Origin: Devosia sp. FKR38 | GTDB taxonomy: Bacteria > Pseudomonadota > Alphaproteobacteria > Rhizobiales > Devosiaceae | DNA length: 64,000 nucleotides | Direction of reading: 5' to 3' | Assembly (NCBI RefSeq): GCF_005222805.1 | Contig: NZ_STGC01000002.1 | Coordinates: forward strand, 62,001 to 126,000 | Part shown: positions 17,699 through 27,313 of the stretch, in pieces | How positions within the stretch are numbered: the first letter of the stretch is position 1 | How the letters are laid out: every line of letters begins with the position of its first letter | Notes under the pieces: generated by a model | What the model saw: only the letters and a program-made list of their open reading frames with translations | Told to the model about the DNA's origin: nothing | Databases searched by the model: none | Translations under genes and position numbers: made by a program

Positions 17699-18795
17699 GC
17701 GTCCCCTGCGCTGGCCTGGGCCCTTGGCCCGAAAATGCGCTCGAGCGGCGGCCGCAGCATGTCGCCCATGGCGCCGGTGAACAGGATCACCAGAGCCTGG
17801 ATGGTGACGATCATCTCGCGGGTGATGCCGGGCATGGAGAAGGCCAGTTCCTGGCCGCCCTGATAGAGCGCGCCGAACAGCAGGGCCGAGAGTGCCACGC
17901 CGATGGGGTGCCCCTTGCCCATGAAAGCCACCGCGACGCCGACGAAGCCGGCGCCGGAGACGAAGTTGAGAATGAGCCGGCCCTGCACGCCACCAACATT
18001 GTTGACCGCGACCATGCCCGCGAGGGCACCAGCGAGGGCCATGGTGATCATGATCACCTTGGCATTGGAAATGCCGGCATAGCGCGCCGCTGTCGGGTTG
18101 TGGCCGAGCGCGCGCATGGCGAAGCCGAACTTGGAGTGCCAGATCAGCCAATAGACGGCGACCAGCGCGATCAGCGCCAGGAAGAAGGAGATATTGACCG
18201 GCGAGTTCTTGAACAGCTCCCAGAACAGGCGCAGCTGCGGCACGCGGCTGACCGCATCGATGGGTGCGCTTTCGTCGGAGCCGACATTGGCGGGCTTCAA
18301 AATCTTGGAGATGATGTAGCCCATCATCGAGACGGCGATGAAGTTGAACAGGATCGTGGTGATGACGATATGGCTGCCGCGCTTGGCCTGCAGATAGCCG
18401 GGGATGAAGGCCCAGGCTGCACCGAACACGGCCCCGGCAACCACCATGGCCGGCACGGTGAGGAACCACGGCTGGCCATTCAGGCCCAGCGCGACCAGGA
18501 TCACGCCGAGCCCGGCCACATAGGCCTGGCCCTCCGGCCCGATGTTGAACAGGCCCGCATGATAGGCCAGCGAAACGGCCAGGCCCGCAAAGATGAAATC
18601 GGTGGTGTAATAAAGCGTGTAGCCGAAGCCGCTGCCATAGCCGAAAGCGCCATAAAGCATGATGCCGACCGCTTCGAGCGGGTTCTGGCCGACCATGACC
18701 ACCACGATGCCGCCGATCAAGAAGGCGAGCACCACATTGAGCAGCGGCAAAAGGGCAATATCGACCCAGCGGGGCAAGGGAACGCGGGCGCTCAT
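17695..18795 (-). CDS. Nucleoside ABC importer permease (first)
   Basis: 366 residues with about ten membrane segments; BPD_transp_2 family. Features are FNIGPEGQAYVAGLGVILVA and the coupling-helix region FGFAMRALGHNPTAARYAGI. It is the NupP-type partner of the following permease. The start overlaps the ATPase stop. Role: inner-membrane channel for nucleosides delivered by the BMP-type binding protein. Confidence 0.9.
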   Translation of the reverse strand: MSARVPLPRWVDIALLPLLNVVLAFLIGGIVVVMVGQNPLEAVGIMLYGAFGYGSGFGYTLYYTTDFIFAGLAVSLAYHAGLFNIGPEGQAYVAGLGVILVALGLNGQPWFLTVPAMVVAGAVFGAAWAFIPGYLQAKRGSHIVITTILFNFIAVSMMGYIISKILKPANVGSDESAPIDAVSRVPQLRLFWELFKNSPVNISFFLALIALVAVYWLIWHSKFGFAMRALGHNPTAARYAGISNAKVIMITMALAGALAGMVAVNNVGGVQGRLILNFVSGAGFVGVAVAFMGKGHPIGVALSALLFGALYQGGQELAFSMPGITREMIVTIQALVILFTGAMGDMLRPPLERIFGPRAQASAGDA

Positions 18796-20456
18796 CAGCG
18801 GATGTCCTGATCGGTCTTGGGTGACATTTCGGTCAGGGTCTTTTCCACCGGAGTCACATGTTCGGGCAGGCGGGCCGAGCCCTGCGCATCGGGGCGGTCG
18901 TGGACGCCGGCCATCAGCAGGCCCAGTTCGCCCTCATCGGCGGTTGCCGGATCGGCCTCGCCGACGATCTCGCCGTCAAACAGCACCAGGATACGGTCCG
19001 ACAGGGCGCGGATTTCGTCCAGCTCCACCGAGACCAGCAGGATGGCCTTGCCGGCATCGCGCATCTTGATGATCTGGTTGTGGATGAATTCGATGGCGCC
19101 GATATCGACGCCGCGGGTGGGCTGGCCGACGATCAGCACGTCGGGATTGCGTTCCATCTCGCGCGCCAGCACGATCTTCTGCTGGTTGCCGCCGGAGAAA
19201 TTTGCCGATTTGAGATCGGTATTGGCCGGGCGGATGTCATACTGGGCAATGCGCTCGCGCGCCTCGGCCTTGGCCCTGCCGACGTCAAGCGCCAGGCCCT
19301 GACCATAGTCATTCTGGTAGCCCAGAATGGCGTTTTCCCACTCAAAGAAATTGGTCACCAGACCCATGCGCAGCCGGTCTTCCGGCACATGGGCGAGACC
19401 CACTTCGCGCAGCCGGGCCGCACCATCGTCGCCAAAGGCCGAGACGGGCTGGCCATTGACGATTACCTGGCCGGAAGACTGGTCGCGCATGCCGGAAATG
19501 GCTTCGAGCAGTTCGGACTGACCATTGCCGGCGACGCCGGCAATGCCGACGATCTCGCCGGCCCGCACTTCAAAGCTCACCGATTTGACCCGAGGCACGC
19601 CCATGTCGTCGGTGACCACGAGCTTATCGACGCCCAGCATGACCTTGCCGGGGTTGGCCGGGCCCTTTTCGACGCGCAGCAGCACGCGGCGGCCAACCAT
19701 GAGTTCGGCCAGTTCGCCCGGAGACGTCTCGCTGGTAGTCAGCGTCTTGACCATGGCGCCCTGGCGCATCACCGAAACCTGGTCGGTAATGGCCATGATC
19801 TCGCGCAGCTTGTGCGTGATCAGGATGATGGTTTTGCCCTCATCGCGCAGCTTGCGCAGGATGCGGAACAGGTGATCGGCCTCGGCGGGAGTCAACACGC
19901 CAGTCGGCTCGTCCAGAATGAGAATATCGGCGCCGCGATAGAGCGCCTTGAGGATTTCCACGCGCTGCTGCTGACCCACCGAGAGGTCCTCGATCAGCGC
20001 GTCGGGATCAACCTCCAGGCCGTAGTCGGTCGCCAGCTGCTTGAGCTGCGCCCGGGCCTTGGAGAGGGTGCGCCCGAGCAGCGCGGAATCCTCGGCGCCC
20101 AGCACGATGTTCTCGATGACGGTGAAATTGTCCACCAGCATGAAATGCTGGTGCACCATGCCAATACCCAGCGCCAGCGCATGGCGACTGTCGGTGATGG
20201 TCACGGTCTTGCCGCCCACGCGGATGGTTCCGCTGTCGGCTGTGTAGAAGCCATAGAGAATGGACATCAACGTCGACTTGCCGGCGCCGTTTTCGCCGAC
20301 AATCCCGTGCACCGTGCCGCGCTGCACCGTCAGGTGGATGTCGCGATTGGCATGGACAGGGCCGAAATGCTTGTTGATGCCATCAAGCTCGATGGCTGCG
20401 GGCAGAGCAGCGGCTGTTGCCAGCCGCTGCTCCGGATTGGGGGTGAGCGTCGCCAT
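18795..20456 (-). CDS. Nucleoside ABC importer duplicated ATPase
   Basis: 553 residues, two ABC domains in one chain. The first has Walker A GENGAGKST, signature LSVGQQQRVEILKAL and Walker B ILILDEPTGVLTP. The second has the degenerate Walker A GVAGNGQSE and signature FSGGNQQKIVLAREM, as usual in RbsA/NupO-type proteins, so only one site is expected to hydrolyse fully. It powers the two permeases encoded next. It follows the binding-protein gene by 22 bases. Confidence 0.93.
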   Translation of the reverse strand: MATLTPNPEQRLATAAALPAAIELDGINKHFGPVHANRDIHLTVQRGTVHGIVGENGAGKSTLMSILYGFYTADSGTIRVGGKTVTITDSRHALALGIGMVHQHFMLVDNFTVIENIVLGAEDSALLGRTLSKARAQLKQLATDYGLEVDPDALIEDLSVGQQQRVEILKALYRGADILILDEPTGVLTPAEADHLFRILRKLRDEGKTIILITHKLREIMAITDQVSVMRQGAMVKTLTTSETSPGELAELMVGRRVLLRVEKGPANPGKVMLGVDKLVVTDDMGVPRVKSVSFEVRAGEIVGIAGVAGNGQSELLEAISGMRDQSSGQVIVNGQPVSAFGDDGAARLREVGLAHVPEDRLRMGLVTNFFEWENAILGYQNDYGQGLALDVGRAKAEARERIAQYDIRPANTDLKSANFSGGNQQKIVLAREMERNPDVLIVGQPTRGVDIGAIEFIHNQIIKMRDAGKAILLVSVELDEIRALSDRILVLFDGEIVGEADPATADEGELGLLMAGVHDRPDAQGSARLPEHVTPVEKTLTEMSPKTDQDIR

Positions 20457-20478
20457 TATGGCTGCGTTCTGTCTACAA

Positions 20479-21480
<1,002 letters not shown>

Positions 21481-21555
21481 CGAGGTCGTCTCCCTTTGTG
21501 ACACGCCTGCGCTCAAGCCTGGCTTTGGCGCCCACTCTGCGTGCTCTAGCGATTG

Positions 21556-21618
21556 ATACAATCGTGCAAATGCGGAGGCTGCAAGAGGGAATCGGGGAAT
21601 TTTATCCGATTGGTCAAA
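21556..21618 (-). promoter_or_regulatory. Promoter and operator candidate of the nucleoside operon
   Basis: On the minus strand TTGCAG (21579-21584) and TTGTAT (21556-21561) are 17 bases apart, a fair -35/-10 pair. Just upstream, 21601-21618 is an imperfect palindrome with arms TTTATCC and GGTCAAA around GATT. The regulator is not encoded nearby. I saw no structure resembling a purine riboswitch in the leader. Confidence 0.45.
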
Positions 21619-21653
21619 TTTCCACGGGCTTTGTCACAACTGGCCTGTCGCGG

Positions 21654-21776
21654 CTAGAAACGCGCCAGCAGGTGCAGGAATATCGCACTGAGATCGACGT
21701 CGGCATAGAGCACCACCAAGATCGCGACGGCAGCGATGGAGAACAGGGCGAGGGTGTCGCGGGTCTGGCTGGTCAT
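21654..21776 (-). CDS. Possible 40-residue single-pass membrane peptide
   Basis: Reads MTSQTRDTLALFSIAAVAIL then VVLYADVDLSAIFLHLLARF and stops. One hydrophobic helix covers residues 9-24, with a polar N-terminus, so it would be an inner-membrane small protein. No good ribosome-binding site precedes the ATG, which lowers confidence. It lies about 90 bases downstream of a perfect CtrA-type box on the same strand and otherwise fills an unexplained gap of 400 bases (21481-21880). Confidence 0.35.
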   Translation of the reverse strand: MTSQTRDTLALFSIAAVAILVVLYADVDLSAIFLHLLARF

Positions 21777-21867
21777 GACAATTTGTTTCAAATGCGCGGG
21801 TGGGATGGCTGACCAATCATCCCCGATTTAGCCTTTGTTGTGATCGGTTTGCGGCCGATCAGGGTGT

Positions 21868-21884
21868 GGTTAAGGCCAGGTTAA
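21868..21884 (-). promoter_or_regulatory. Perfect CtrA-type box TTAACC-N5-TTAACC
   Basis: Minus strand reads TTAACC, TGGCC, TTAACC, the full CtrA consensus TTAA-N7-TTAA with both CC extensions. It overlaps the stop codon of the coxG-like gene and points toward 21776. Chance occurrence in DNA this GC-rich is small. Which transcript it controls is unknown. Confidence 0.55.
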
Positions 21885-22363
21885 TCGGCGCCCTGCTCCG
21901 CCTCGGCCGGCAGTGGCGTCACGCTGGCGCCCATGGCGGCGCCGAAGCGCTCGAAAAAGCCGTCGATGACCTTTTGCGCGGCATTGCCGATCATGGCCTT
22001 GCCCAGCTTGATCAGCTGTCCGGAGGCGCCGCCCTCGGCCTTGAACACCAGGCGCGTCTGCTCGCCATGGTCGGAAAGGACGATATCGGCTGCGCCTTCG
22101 GCCAGACCCAGCAGGCCGCCGCGCCCCTTGCCCGAAAGCGTATAGCGCTCCGCCGGGACGATATTGCTCAGGGTCAGGTCACCCTTGAACACGGGATGGA
22201 CCACGCCGAGATTGACCTTGATTTCGAGCTCCAGCGTATCGGGCCCGGTCCAGTCGATACGGTGGCAACCGGGGATGGCGGCCTTGAGCATGGCCGTCTC
22301 GTTGAGCGCGGCCCAGACCGCCACGCGCGGCGCCCCGATGATATAGCGTCCACCAAAATCCAT
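21881..22363 (-). CDS. CoxG-like SRPBCC domain protein
   Basis: 160 residues. A single START/SRPBCC fold is suggested by MDFGGRYIIGAPRVAVWAAL, LKAAIPGCHRIDW and LVFKAEGGASGQLIKLGKAM, the pattern of carbon monoxide dehydrogenase subunit G-like proteins. In cox operons CoxG recruits proteins to the membrane, but no molybdenum hydroxylase genes are near, so the role here is open. It is divergent from the three-gene module starting at 22569. Confidence 0.75.
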   Translation of the reverse strand: MDFGGRYIIGAPRVAVWAALNETAMLKAAIPGCHRIDWTGPDTLELEIKVNLGVVHPVFKGDLTLSNIVPAERYTLSGKGRGGLLGLAEGAADIVLSDHGEQTRLVFKAEGGASGQLIKLGKAMIGNAAQKVIDGFFERFGAAMGASVTPLPAEAEQGAD

Positions 22364-22568
22364 CGACAGGCTCCATGCTTTTCCGGCCTAGCGGCGACAG
22401 ACCTGCCGCCCCGCGCCGGCTGCCCTTTACGTGCGGCTTTTTCGCACCAATATGGGCTAAATAGTTGTCTGGGCAGACCGTTGCAATTGTCAGGGTGCAG
22501 CGCAGCAGCAATCTTTAGCGTAACACAGACGCGCGCCCTGGCGGGCGCTGATCAATGGGAGCGAACAC

Positions 22569-23795
22569 ATGGCCGATGAAGTTGTCACCACAACAGCCAC
22601 GCAGATGGCGCCAGCTGCCGCAGTGGCAGAACGGCCGCTCCAGTATCTCGACAAGGCCGTCAACGCCATTCGCGACCTGGGCATCTGGCCCGAACAGCAG
22701 GGCGAAGCCCCTATTACCGGCCTTCTGCAGCAGATCACCGAGCTGGACGAGACGCGCGTCATCCTGATCGGACGCACGCTGAGCCAGGCCAGCGCCTTCA
22801 ACGAAGTGGTGCGCGAACAGATCGCCGCCATGAAGATCGGCGAGCGCTACGAAGAGATCACCAAGGGCTTCGATTCGATCCGCGACGATGCCAAGGGCAT
22901 GGTCGACCAGCTGGCCGACAACAAGCTCGACCTGCTCGAACGCGCCTCCAATGTATGGATGAAGGTCAGCCGCGGCGACATCGCCCAGCGCTTCAACAAG
23001 ATCCGCGACACCTATCTGGCGGTGACTGCCGACACCAAGGACCAGATTGATCGCGAGCACACGATCCTGGAGGCCTATCGCGATTTCCGCGGCGCCCTCA
23101 AGCAGGCCGAAGTGATGGCGCTCGAGGTGCTGCAGACCGCCGAACAGCGCCTCAATGACAAGAAGAACATCCTGCAAGCCGCTTCGGCCGCTGTTTCGGC
23201 CTATGCCGGCACCGTGCCGGCAGACCGGGCGCGCCTCGAAATGGACCGCGACGAAAAGCTGCGTGCCATGCAGAACGAGGAAGCGCGCTACCAGATCGCC
23301 AAGGATCTGTCGGACAATCTGACCATTTCCTACAACACCTCCGAAGTGGTGATGGCCCGGCTGATGCAGACCACCAATGCCAAGGAGCGGGTCTATCAGC
23401 AGTCGATCTCGTTCTTCTCCACCAATGAGACCGTGCTGACGGCGCTGTCGGCGTCCTTCACCGGCATGTTCGGCCTGCATGAATCCACCGAGACGCTCAA
23501 CGCCATGAAAGAGGGCATGAGCAAGAGCCTCGAAACCCTGTCCGAGATCGGCGACAAGGTGACCGAGGAGGCCGTGCGGGCCGGCTATGGCCCCACCGTG
23601 CGCGCCGATGCGGTCAAGAAGCTGGTCGATTCCGTGGTCAATTTCCAGGAAAAGAGCCGCACGATCATCAATGAGATGCGCGTGGCTTCGACCAAGAATT
23701 CGGCCGAGATCCGCGACGCCGTCGAGGATGGCAAGCGGCGCCTGGCCGCGCTGGCCGCCGAAGGCAATGCGCTGCTGCTCGAGACCGGCAAATAG
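22569..23795 (+). CDS. TelA-like all-helical cytoplasmic protein (module gene A)
   Basis: 408 residues, almost entirely predicted helix, no signal peptide or membrane segment. The C-terminal half (SISFFSTNETVLTALSASF, then SLETLSEIGDKVTEEAVRAG) resembles the TelA/YaaN toxic-anion-resistance family in pattern, but this is a weak similarity by eye. The start has GGGAG eight bases upstream, preceded by a GCGCCC/GGGCGC hairpin (22533-22548). It is the first gene of a three-gene set followed by a membrane protein and a coiled-coil protein. Function unknown. Confidence 0.8.
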   Translation: MADEVVTTTATQMAPAAAVAERPLQYLDKAVNAIRDLGIWPEQQGEAPITGLLQQITELDETRVILIGRTLSQASAFNEVVREQIAAMKIGERYEEITKGFDSIRDDAKGMVDQLADNKLDLLERASNVWMKVSRGDIAQRFNKIRDTYLAVTADTKDQIDREHTILEAYRDFRGALKQAEVMALEVLQTAEQRLNDKKNILQAASAAVSAYAGTVPADRARLEMDRDEKLRAMQNEEARYQIAKDLSDNLTISYNTSEVVMARLMQTTNAKERVYQQSISFFSTNETVLTALSASFTGMFGLHESTETLNAMKEGMSKSLETLSEIGDKVTEEAVRAGYGPTVRADAVKKLVDSVVNFQEKSRTIINEMRVASTKNSAEIRDAVEDGKRRLAALAAEGNALLLETGK

Positions 23796-23825
23796 GCGAA
23801 AGACGCAGACGGGTGAACGCCAACC

Positions 23826-24764
23826 ATGAGTGACGTGACAGCGCCAGCCGCTGCACCGCTGGACGAAGTGATGCTGGCGATGGATGTGGTTGATACCCTC
23901 CGTCACCAGCAGGGCCTGGCCACGCGCGAGCTGGACAGCGACGCCAAGGAGCAGCAACTGATCGACAAGTTGCGCGGCATCTATCGCCAGCAGGGCATCG
24001 AAGTGCCCGACACCATCCTGCGCGAAGGGGTGGCGGCGCTCAACGAGAGCCGCTTCGTCTATGATGCGCCCCCGCCCAGCCTGGGCCGCACGCTGGCCCG
24101 CATCTATGTGGGCCGCAAGCGCTGGGGCCGGCCGGTGGCTGCGGCGGTCATTGCCCTGTTGGTGTTTCAGGTTGGCTATTTCGGCGTCTGGCAGCCCTAT
24201 CAGCATGGCCAGGCCGAACAGGCCCGGCTCGAGCTGGCCGAAGGTCTGCCCGCGCAGATGGACGGGCTCTACCAGACCATTTTCGAAGAGACCAAGGTGC
24301 AGCAGGGCGTGGTGGATGCCGAAGCCATCCGCACGCGCGGAAAGGCGCTGGCTGCCGAAGGCAATCGCGCCGGGGCGGAAAAGGCCGTCGCCGACCTCAC
24401 GGCGCTGCGCGACCGCATCCGGCAGGACTATTCGCTGCGCATCGTCAACCGGCAGGGCGAGAAGTCCGGATTCTGGACCTTCCCCGAGATCAATACTGAC
24501 GCCACCAATTACTATCTGGTGGTCGAAGCGCTCGATGCCGACGGCAATGTACTGAGCCTGCCGATCCTGAACGAAGAGAACGGCCAGACCGAAACGGTCG
24601 CCATCTGGGGCGTGCGCGTGTCCGAGGCGGTCTATGACGCCGTGGTGGCCGACAAGCAGGACGATGGCATCATCGAGAACAATGAGATCGGCCGCAAATC
24701 CTTCGGCTTCCTGGATGTCGAATACAATGTGCCGGTCTCCGGCGGAGCGGTGACGCGGTGGTAG
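23826..24764 (+). CDS. Single-pass membrane protein, DUF6384-like (module gene B)
   Basis: 312 residues. Residues 1-95 are cytoplasmic and acidic, one transmembrane helix lies at about 102-122 (PVAAAVIALLVFQVGYFGVW), and about 190 residues follow on the other side: a helical stretch, then a beta-rich domain with NYYLVVEALDADGN and SFGFLDVEYNVPV. From memory this is the DUF6384 family, of unknown function; the name needs a search. It follows gene A by 30 bases and precedes gene C by 4, so they form one operon. Confidence 0.85.
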   Translation: MSDVTAPAAAPLDEVMLAMDVVDTLRHQQGLATRELDSDAKEQQLIDKLRGIYRQQGIEVPDTILREGVAALNESRFVYDAPPPSLGRTLARIYVGRKRWGRPVAAAVIALLVFQVGYFGVWQPYQHGQAEQARLELAEGLPAQMDGLYQTIFEETKVQQGVVDAEAIRTRGKALAAEGNRAGAEKAVADLTALRDRIRQDYSLRIVNRQGEKSGFWTFPEINTDATNYYLVVEALDADGNVLSLPILNEENGQTETVAIWGVRVSEAVYDAVVADKQDDGIIENNEIGRKSFGFLDVEYNVPVSGGAVTRW

Positions 24765-24768
24765 AGCT

Positions 24769-26304
24769 ATGAGTATCCGCGGCCCCGAAGCCCTGGCCAG
24801 CCTCGACGAGGCGATGCGCGACATCCGCCGCGAGGAGGACGAAATCTCCAAGCGCCTGGCGCGCTCGGCCGAACGCATCAGCAAGATCCGCGAGGGCGAA
24901 GCCGAGCTGTTCCGCCAATTGGCGCAGTTCCGCCTCGACCCCGCCGTGCAGGGCGAGCTGGACGGGGCGATTTCCAGCGCCGAGGCCAAGGCGCGGGCGC
25001 AGCTGAAGGCGCACGCCAAGGATCTGAGTGCGGCCGAAAAGGCGGTGGCCGAGCAGGATGCGGTCGTCGCCCGGCTCAATGGCGCGCGCGCCGAAGCGCT
25101 CAAGCAGTTCGAGACGCCCCAGGCCGAACTCAAGGCCCTGGCGGCGCGGCTGGGCGCCTCGATTGCGCGCGATCCGGCCTTTGCCGCCAAGCGCGACAGC
25201 GCCACTGCGCTCAGCGAAGTGGCCAACCAGTCCATGCGCAAGACCGAGCAGGCCGAGGCCGACCGCGACAGCAAGGGCAAGCCCTATCGCGACGATCCGC
25301 TGTTCATGTATCTGTGGGAGGCTGGCTACGGCACCTCCAACTATCGCGCCAACAATCTGATCCGCTACCTCGACGGGCTGGTGGCCGGGCTGGTCGGCTT
25401 CCAGAAGGCCCGGCCCAATTTTGCCATGCTCAACGAGATCCCGCTGCGCCTGCGCGAGCATGCCGAGCGGCAGATCGCCATTGCCCAGGCTGCCGAGGCC
25501 GAGGTGGATGAGCTGGAAACCCAGGCGATCGACGCGGCCGGCGGCAAGCCGCTGCGCGAGGCCATGATGGCGGCCCAGCAGCGCATTGATGCGCTCGACG
25601 CTGAAATCGTGGCCAGCGAGGACGCGCGCGACGCAGCAGCAAAGTCGCTGGCCAACCTGTCGCAGGGGCAGAACCCGGCTTTCGAGGGCGCCCTGGCCGA
25701 TCTCGCCACGGCGCTGGGCCGCGAAGACATCCAGACCCTGCTGGCCGACGCGCGGCGCACCCGCACTAGCCAGGACGATACCATCGTCGCCCAGATCGAT
25801 GATGCCCGCGCCCGGGTGCGCGAGGAAGAGGAAGAGACCCGCGAGCAGAAGGAACGGCTCAAGACGCTGGCGGCTCGCCGGCGCGAGCTCGAGGACATCC
25901 AATGGGAGTTCAAGAAGCAGCGCTTTGATGATCCCCGCTCGACCTTCCGCGAGGACCGTCTGGTGGGCGATCTGCTCAACGACTTCCTGCGCGGCGGCAT
26001 TACGGCGGCCAGCTATTGGGAACGCTGGCAGCGCAGCCAGAACTGGAGCGCGGGCACGTCGGACTGGGGTGGCGGCGTGGGCCTGCCCAACAATGGCCGG
26101 CAGCAGAACAGCAATCCCTGGCCACAGGGCGGCGGCTTCACCTGGCCGGACAGCAGCATTGGCGGCGGCTCGGGCAACCGGCCCGGCGGTGGCTTTGGCG
26201 GCGGGCTGGGCGGCGGCACCGGCGGTGGCGGCTTCTCCCGCCCGCGCAGCGGCACCAGCGGCAACCGCAAGACTGGCGGCTTCAAGACCGGTGGCGGGTT
26301 CTAG
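24769..26304 (+). CDS. Coiled-coil protein with glycine-rich tail (module gene C)
   Basis: 511 residues. Residues 1-165 are heptad-like helices rich in Ala, Glu and Lys; about 170-235 form a conserved-looking non-coil insert (YRDDPLFMYLWEAGYGTSNY); about 240-380 are a second coiled coil; about 383-424 hold a Trp-rich segment (GGITAASYWERWQRSQNW); 425-511 are low-complexity Gly/Asn/Ser. No signal peptide. It resembles PspA-like membrane-coating proteins only in general architecture. It starts four bases after gene B. No catalytic motif is seen. Confidence 0.85.
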   Translation: MSIRGPEALASLDEAMRDIRREEDEISKRLARSAERISKIREGEAELFRQLAQFRLDPAVQGELDGAISSAEAKARAQLKAHAKDLSAAEKAVAEQDAVVARLNGARAEALKQFETPQAELKALAARLGASIARDPAFAAKRDSATALSEVANQSMRKTEQAEADRDSKGKPYRDDPLFMYLWEAGYGTSNYRANNLIRYLDGLVAGLVGFQKARPNFAMLNEIPLRLREHAERQIAIAQAAEAEVDELETQAIDAAGGKPLREAMMAAQQRIDALDAEIVASEDARDAAAKSLANLSQGQNPAFEGALADLATALGREDIQTLLADARRTRTSQDDTIVAQIDDARARVREEEEETREQKERLKTLAARRRELEDIQWEFKKQRFDDPRSTFREDRLVGDLLNDFLRGGITAASYWERWQRSQNWSAGTSDWGGGVGLPNNGRQQNSNPWPQGGGFTWPDSSIGGGSGNRPGGGFGGGLGGGTGGGGFSRPRSGTSGNRKTGGFKTGGGF

Positions 26305-26768
26305 GTCAGTCCCTTGCTGAGATAGAGCGTGGTGCCGCCCAGATGGAACGGCTCGCTGCGGTCGATGCTGTAGCCGGATTTCTGGTAGAGCGCCACATTG
26401 CTGGCGAAGGCCGCATTGGTCAAAAGGCGCAGCTCCTTGCAGCCGTCAGCCCGCGCCAGAGTCTCGGCATGCGCCAAGAGGGCGCGGCCATGGCCCCTGC
26501 CCTGGCTTTGCGGCGCGACAGCGATGTTCTCGATCCACAGGTGATCGGGATGCTGCAGCGTCTCGATGAGCCCGAGCAACGCCCCGCCGGCTTCGCGCAG
26601 ATCAATGCGGTGGCGCGTCAGGGCCTCGGCATAGTCCACCCGCACCGGCATGGGTTCGCGGCCGATCACCGGCACCCAGCGGGCATAGGCGGCGCGCACC
26701 AGCGCAGCGATGGCGGCGGCGTCATCGGGTCCGGCCTGGCGCCAGTGTGTCTGTGCGGTCGCAGTCAT
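26301..26768 (-). CDS. GNAT-family N-acetyltransferase
   Basis: 155 residues from ATG 26768. The acetyl-CoA pyrophosphate loop is QSQGRGHGRALL, preceded by LWIENIAVAP; ALYQKSGY is motif B. The substrate is unknown. It follows a VOC protein gene by 14 bases on the same strand. Its stop overlaps the 3' end of the convergent module gene C by four bases. Confidence 0.87.
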   Translation of the reverse strand: MTATAQTHWRQAGPDDAAAIAALVRAAYARWVPVIGREPMPVRVDYAEALTRHRIDLREAGGALLGLIETLQHPDHLWIENIAVAPQSQGRGHGRALLAHAETLARADGCKELRLLTNAAFASNVALYQKSGYSIDRSEPFHLGGTTLYLSKGLT

Positions 26769-26782
26769 GGCAGGCGGTCGGC

Positions 26783-27181
26783 TCAGTTGGCGGGCGGCTG
26801 GGCCATCAGTTCCCAGACATTGCCTTCGCTGTCCTCGAAATAGGCCGAATAGCCCCATTCGGACTGGGTGCCGTCGGTGATGATGGCGCCGCCGGCGGCG
26901 AGCACCTTGCGCAGGATTTCATCGACCTCATTGGGGCTGCCCGCCTGGTGGCTCAGCACGAAGCCGGGCGTGCCAGCAATGGCCACGTCCTTGCCGGCGG
27001 TCTGGGCGATCTGCTCGCGCGGGAACAGCACGAAGGAAAAACCGTCGTCAAAGAAGAAGGCGACATGGTCCTCGCCGGCGCCGATCTGCTCGTCATCGAT
27101 CTCGAACAGGGCGCGATAGAACACAAAGGCACGTTCGAGGTCGTCCACGCCAATGGTGATGATGGAAATCGATGGCTTCAT
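26783..27181 (-). CDS. VOC (glyoxalase/bleomycin-resistance) family protein
   Basis: 132 residues with the repeated beta-alpha-beta pattern: ISIITIGVDDLERAFVFY at the start and AYFEDSEGNVWELMAQ at the end. Glyoxalase I metal ligands are not all present, so this is a different VOC activity or a binding protein. It pairs with the GNAT gene downstream; such pairs are common in resistance or detoxification loci, but nothing specific can be claimed. Confidence 0.83.
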   Translation of the reverse strand: MKPSISIITIGVDDLERAFVFYRALFEIDDEQIGAGEDHVAFFFDDGFSFVLFPREQIAQTAGKDVAIAGTPGFVLSHQAGSPNEVDEILRKVLAAGGAIITDGTQSEWGYSAYFEDSEGNVWELMAQPPAN

Positions 27182-27271
27182 GGCGACGCTCCTGTGTGCT
27201 GGGGCGCAGGGTAGTCAATTGCCGTGCGTCGCGTCACCCCTTGCGGGGCAGGAATTTGTTGCCGTCCCGGC

Positions 27272-27309
27272 AAAAAAGCGCCCGACCCCGCCTTGGCAGG
27301 ACCGGGCGC
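27272..27309 (-). terminator. Rho-independent terminator after the SCO gene
   Basis: GCGCCCG (27303-27309 side) and CGGGCGC pair around an inner CC-GCC/GGC-GG stem, followed on the minus strand by six T residues (27272-27277). It lies five bases past the SCO-family stop at 27314 and ends the copper module transcript. Confidence 0.8.
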
Positions 27310-27313
27310 CCGA

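Noticed and set aside
21601..21618. RutR operator (TTGACCA-N2-TGGTCAA)
   Set aside because: Only one arm (TTGACCA on minus) fits; the other arm reads CGGATAAA, so RutR is not supported.
21481..21653. Possible purine riboswitch upstream of the BMP gene
   Set aside because: No purine-riboswitch core or three-way junction could be drawn; an ordinary promoter explains the region better.
22515..25280. 921-codon minus-strand open frame opposite module genes A and B
   Set aside because: The plus-strand genes have good starts, heptad patterns and a membrane helix; the minus frame is a typical His/Gly/Arg-rich antisense product.
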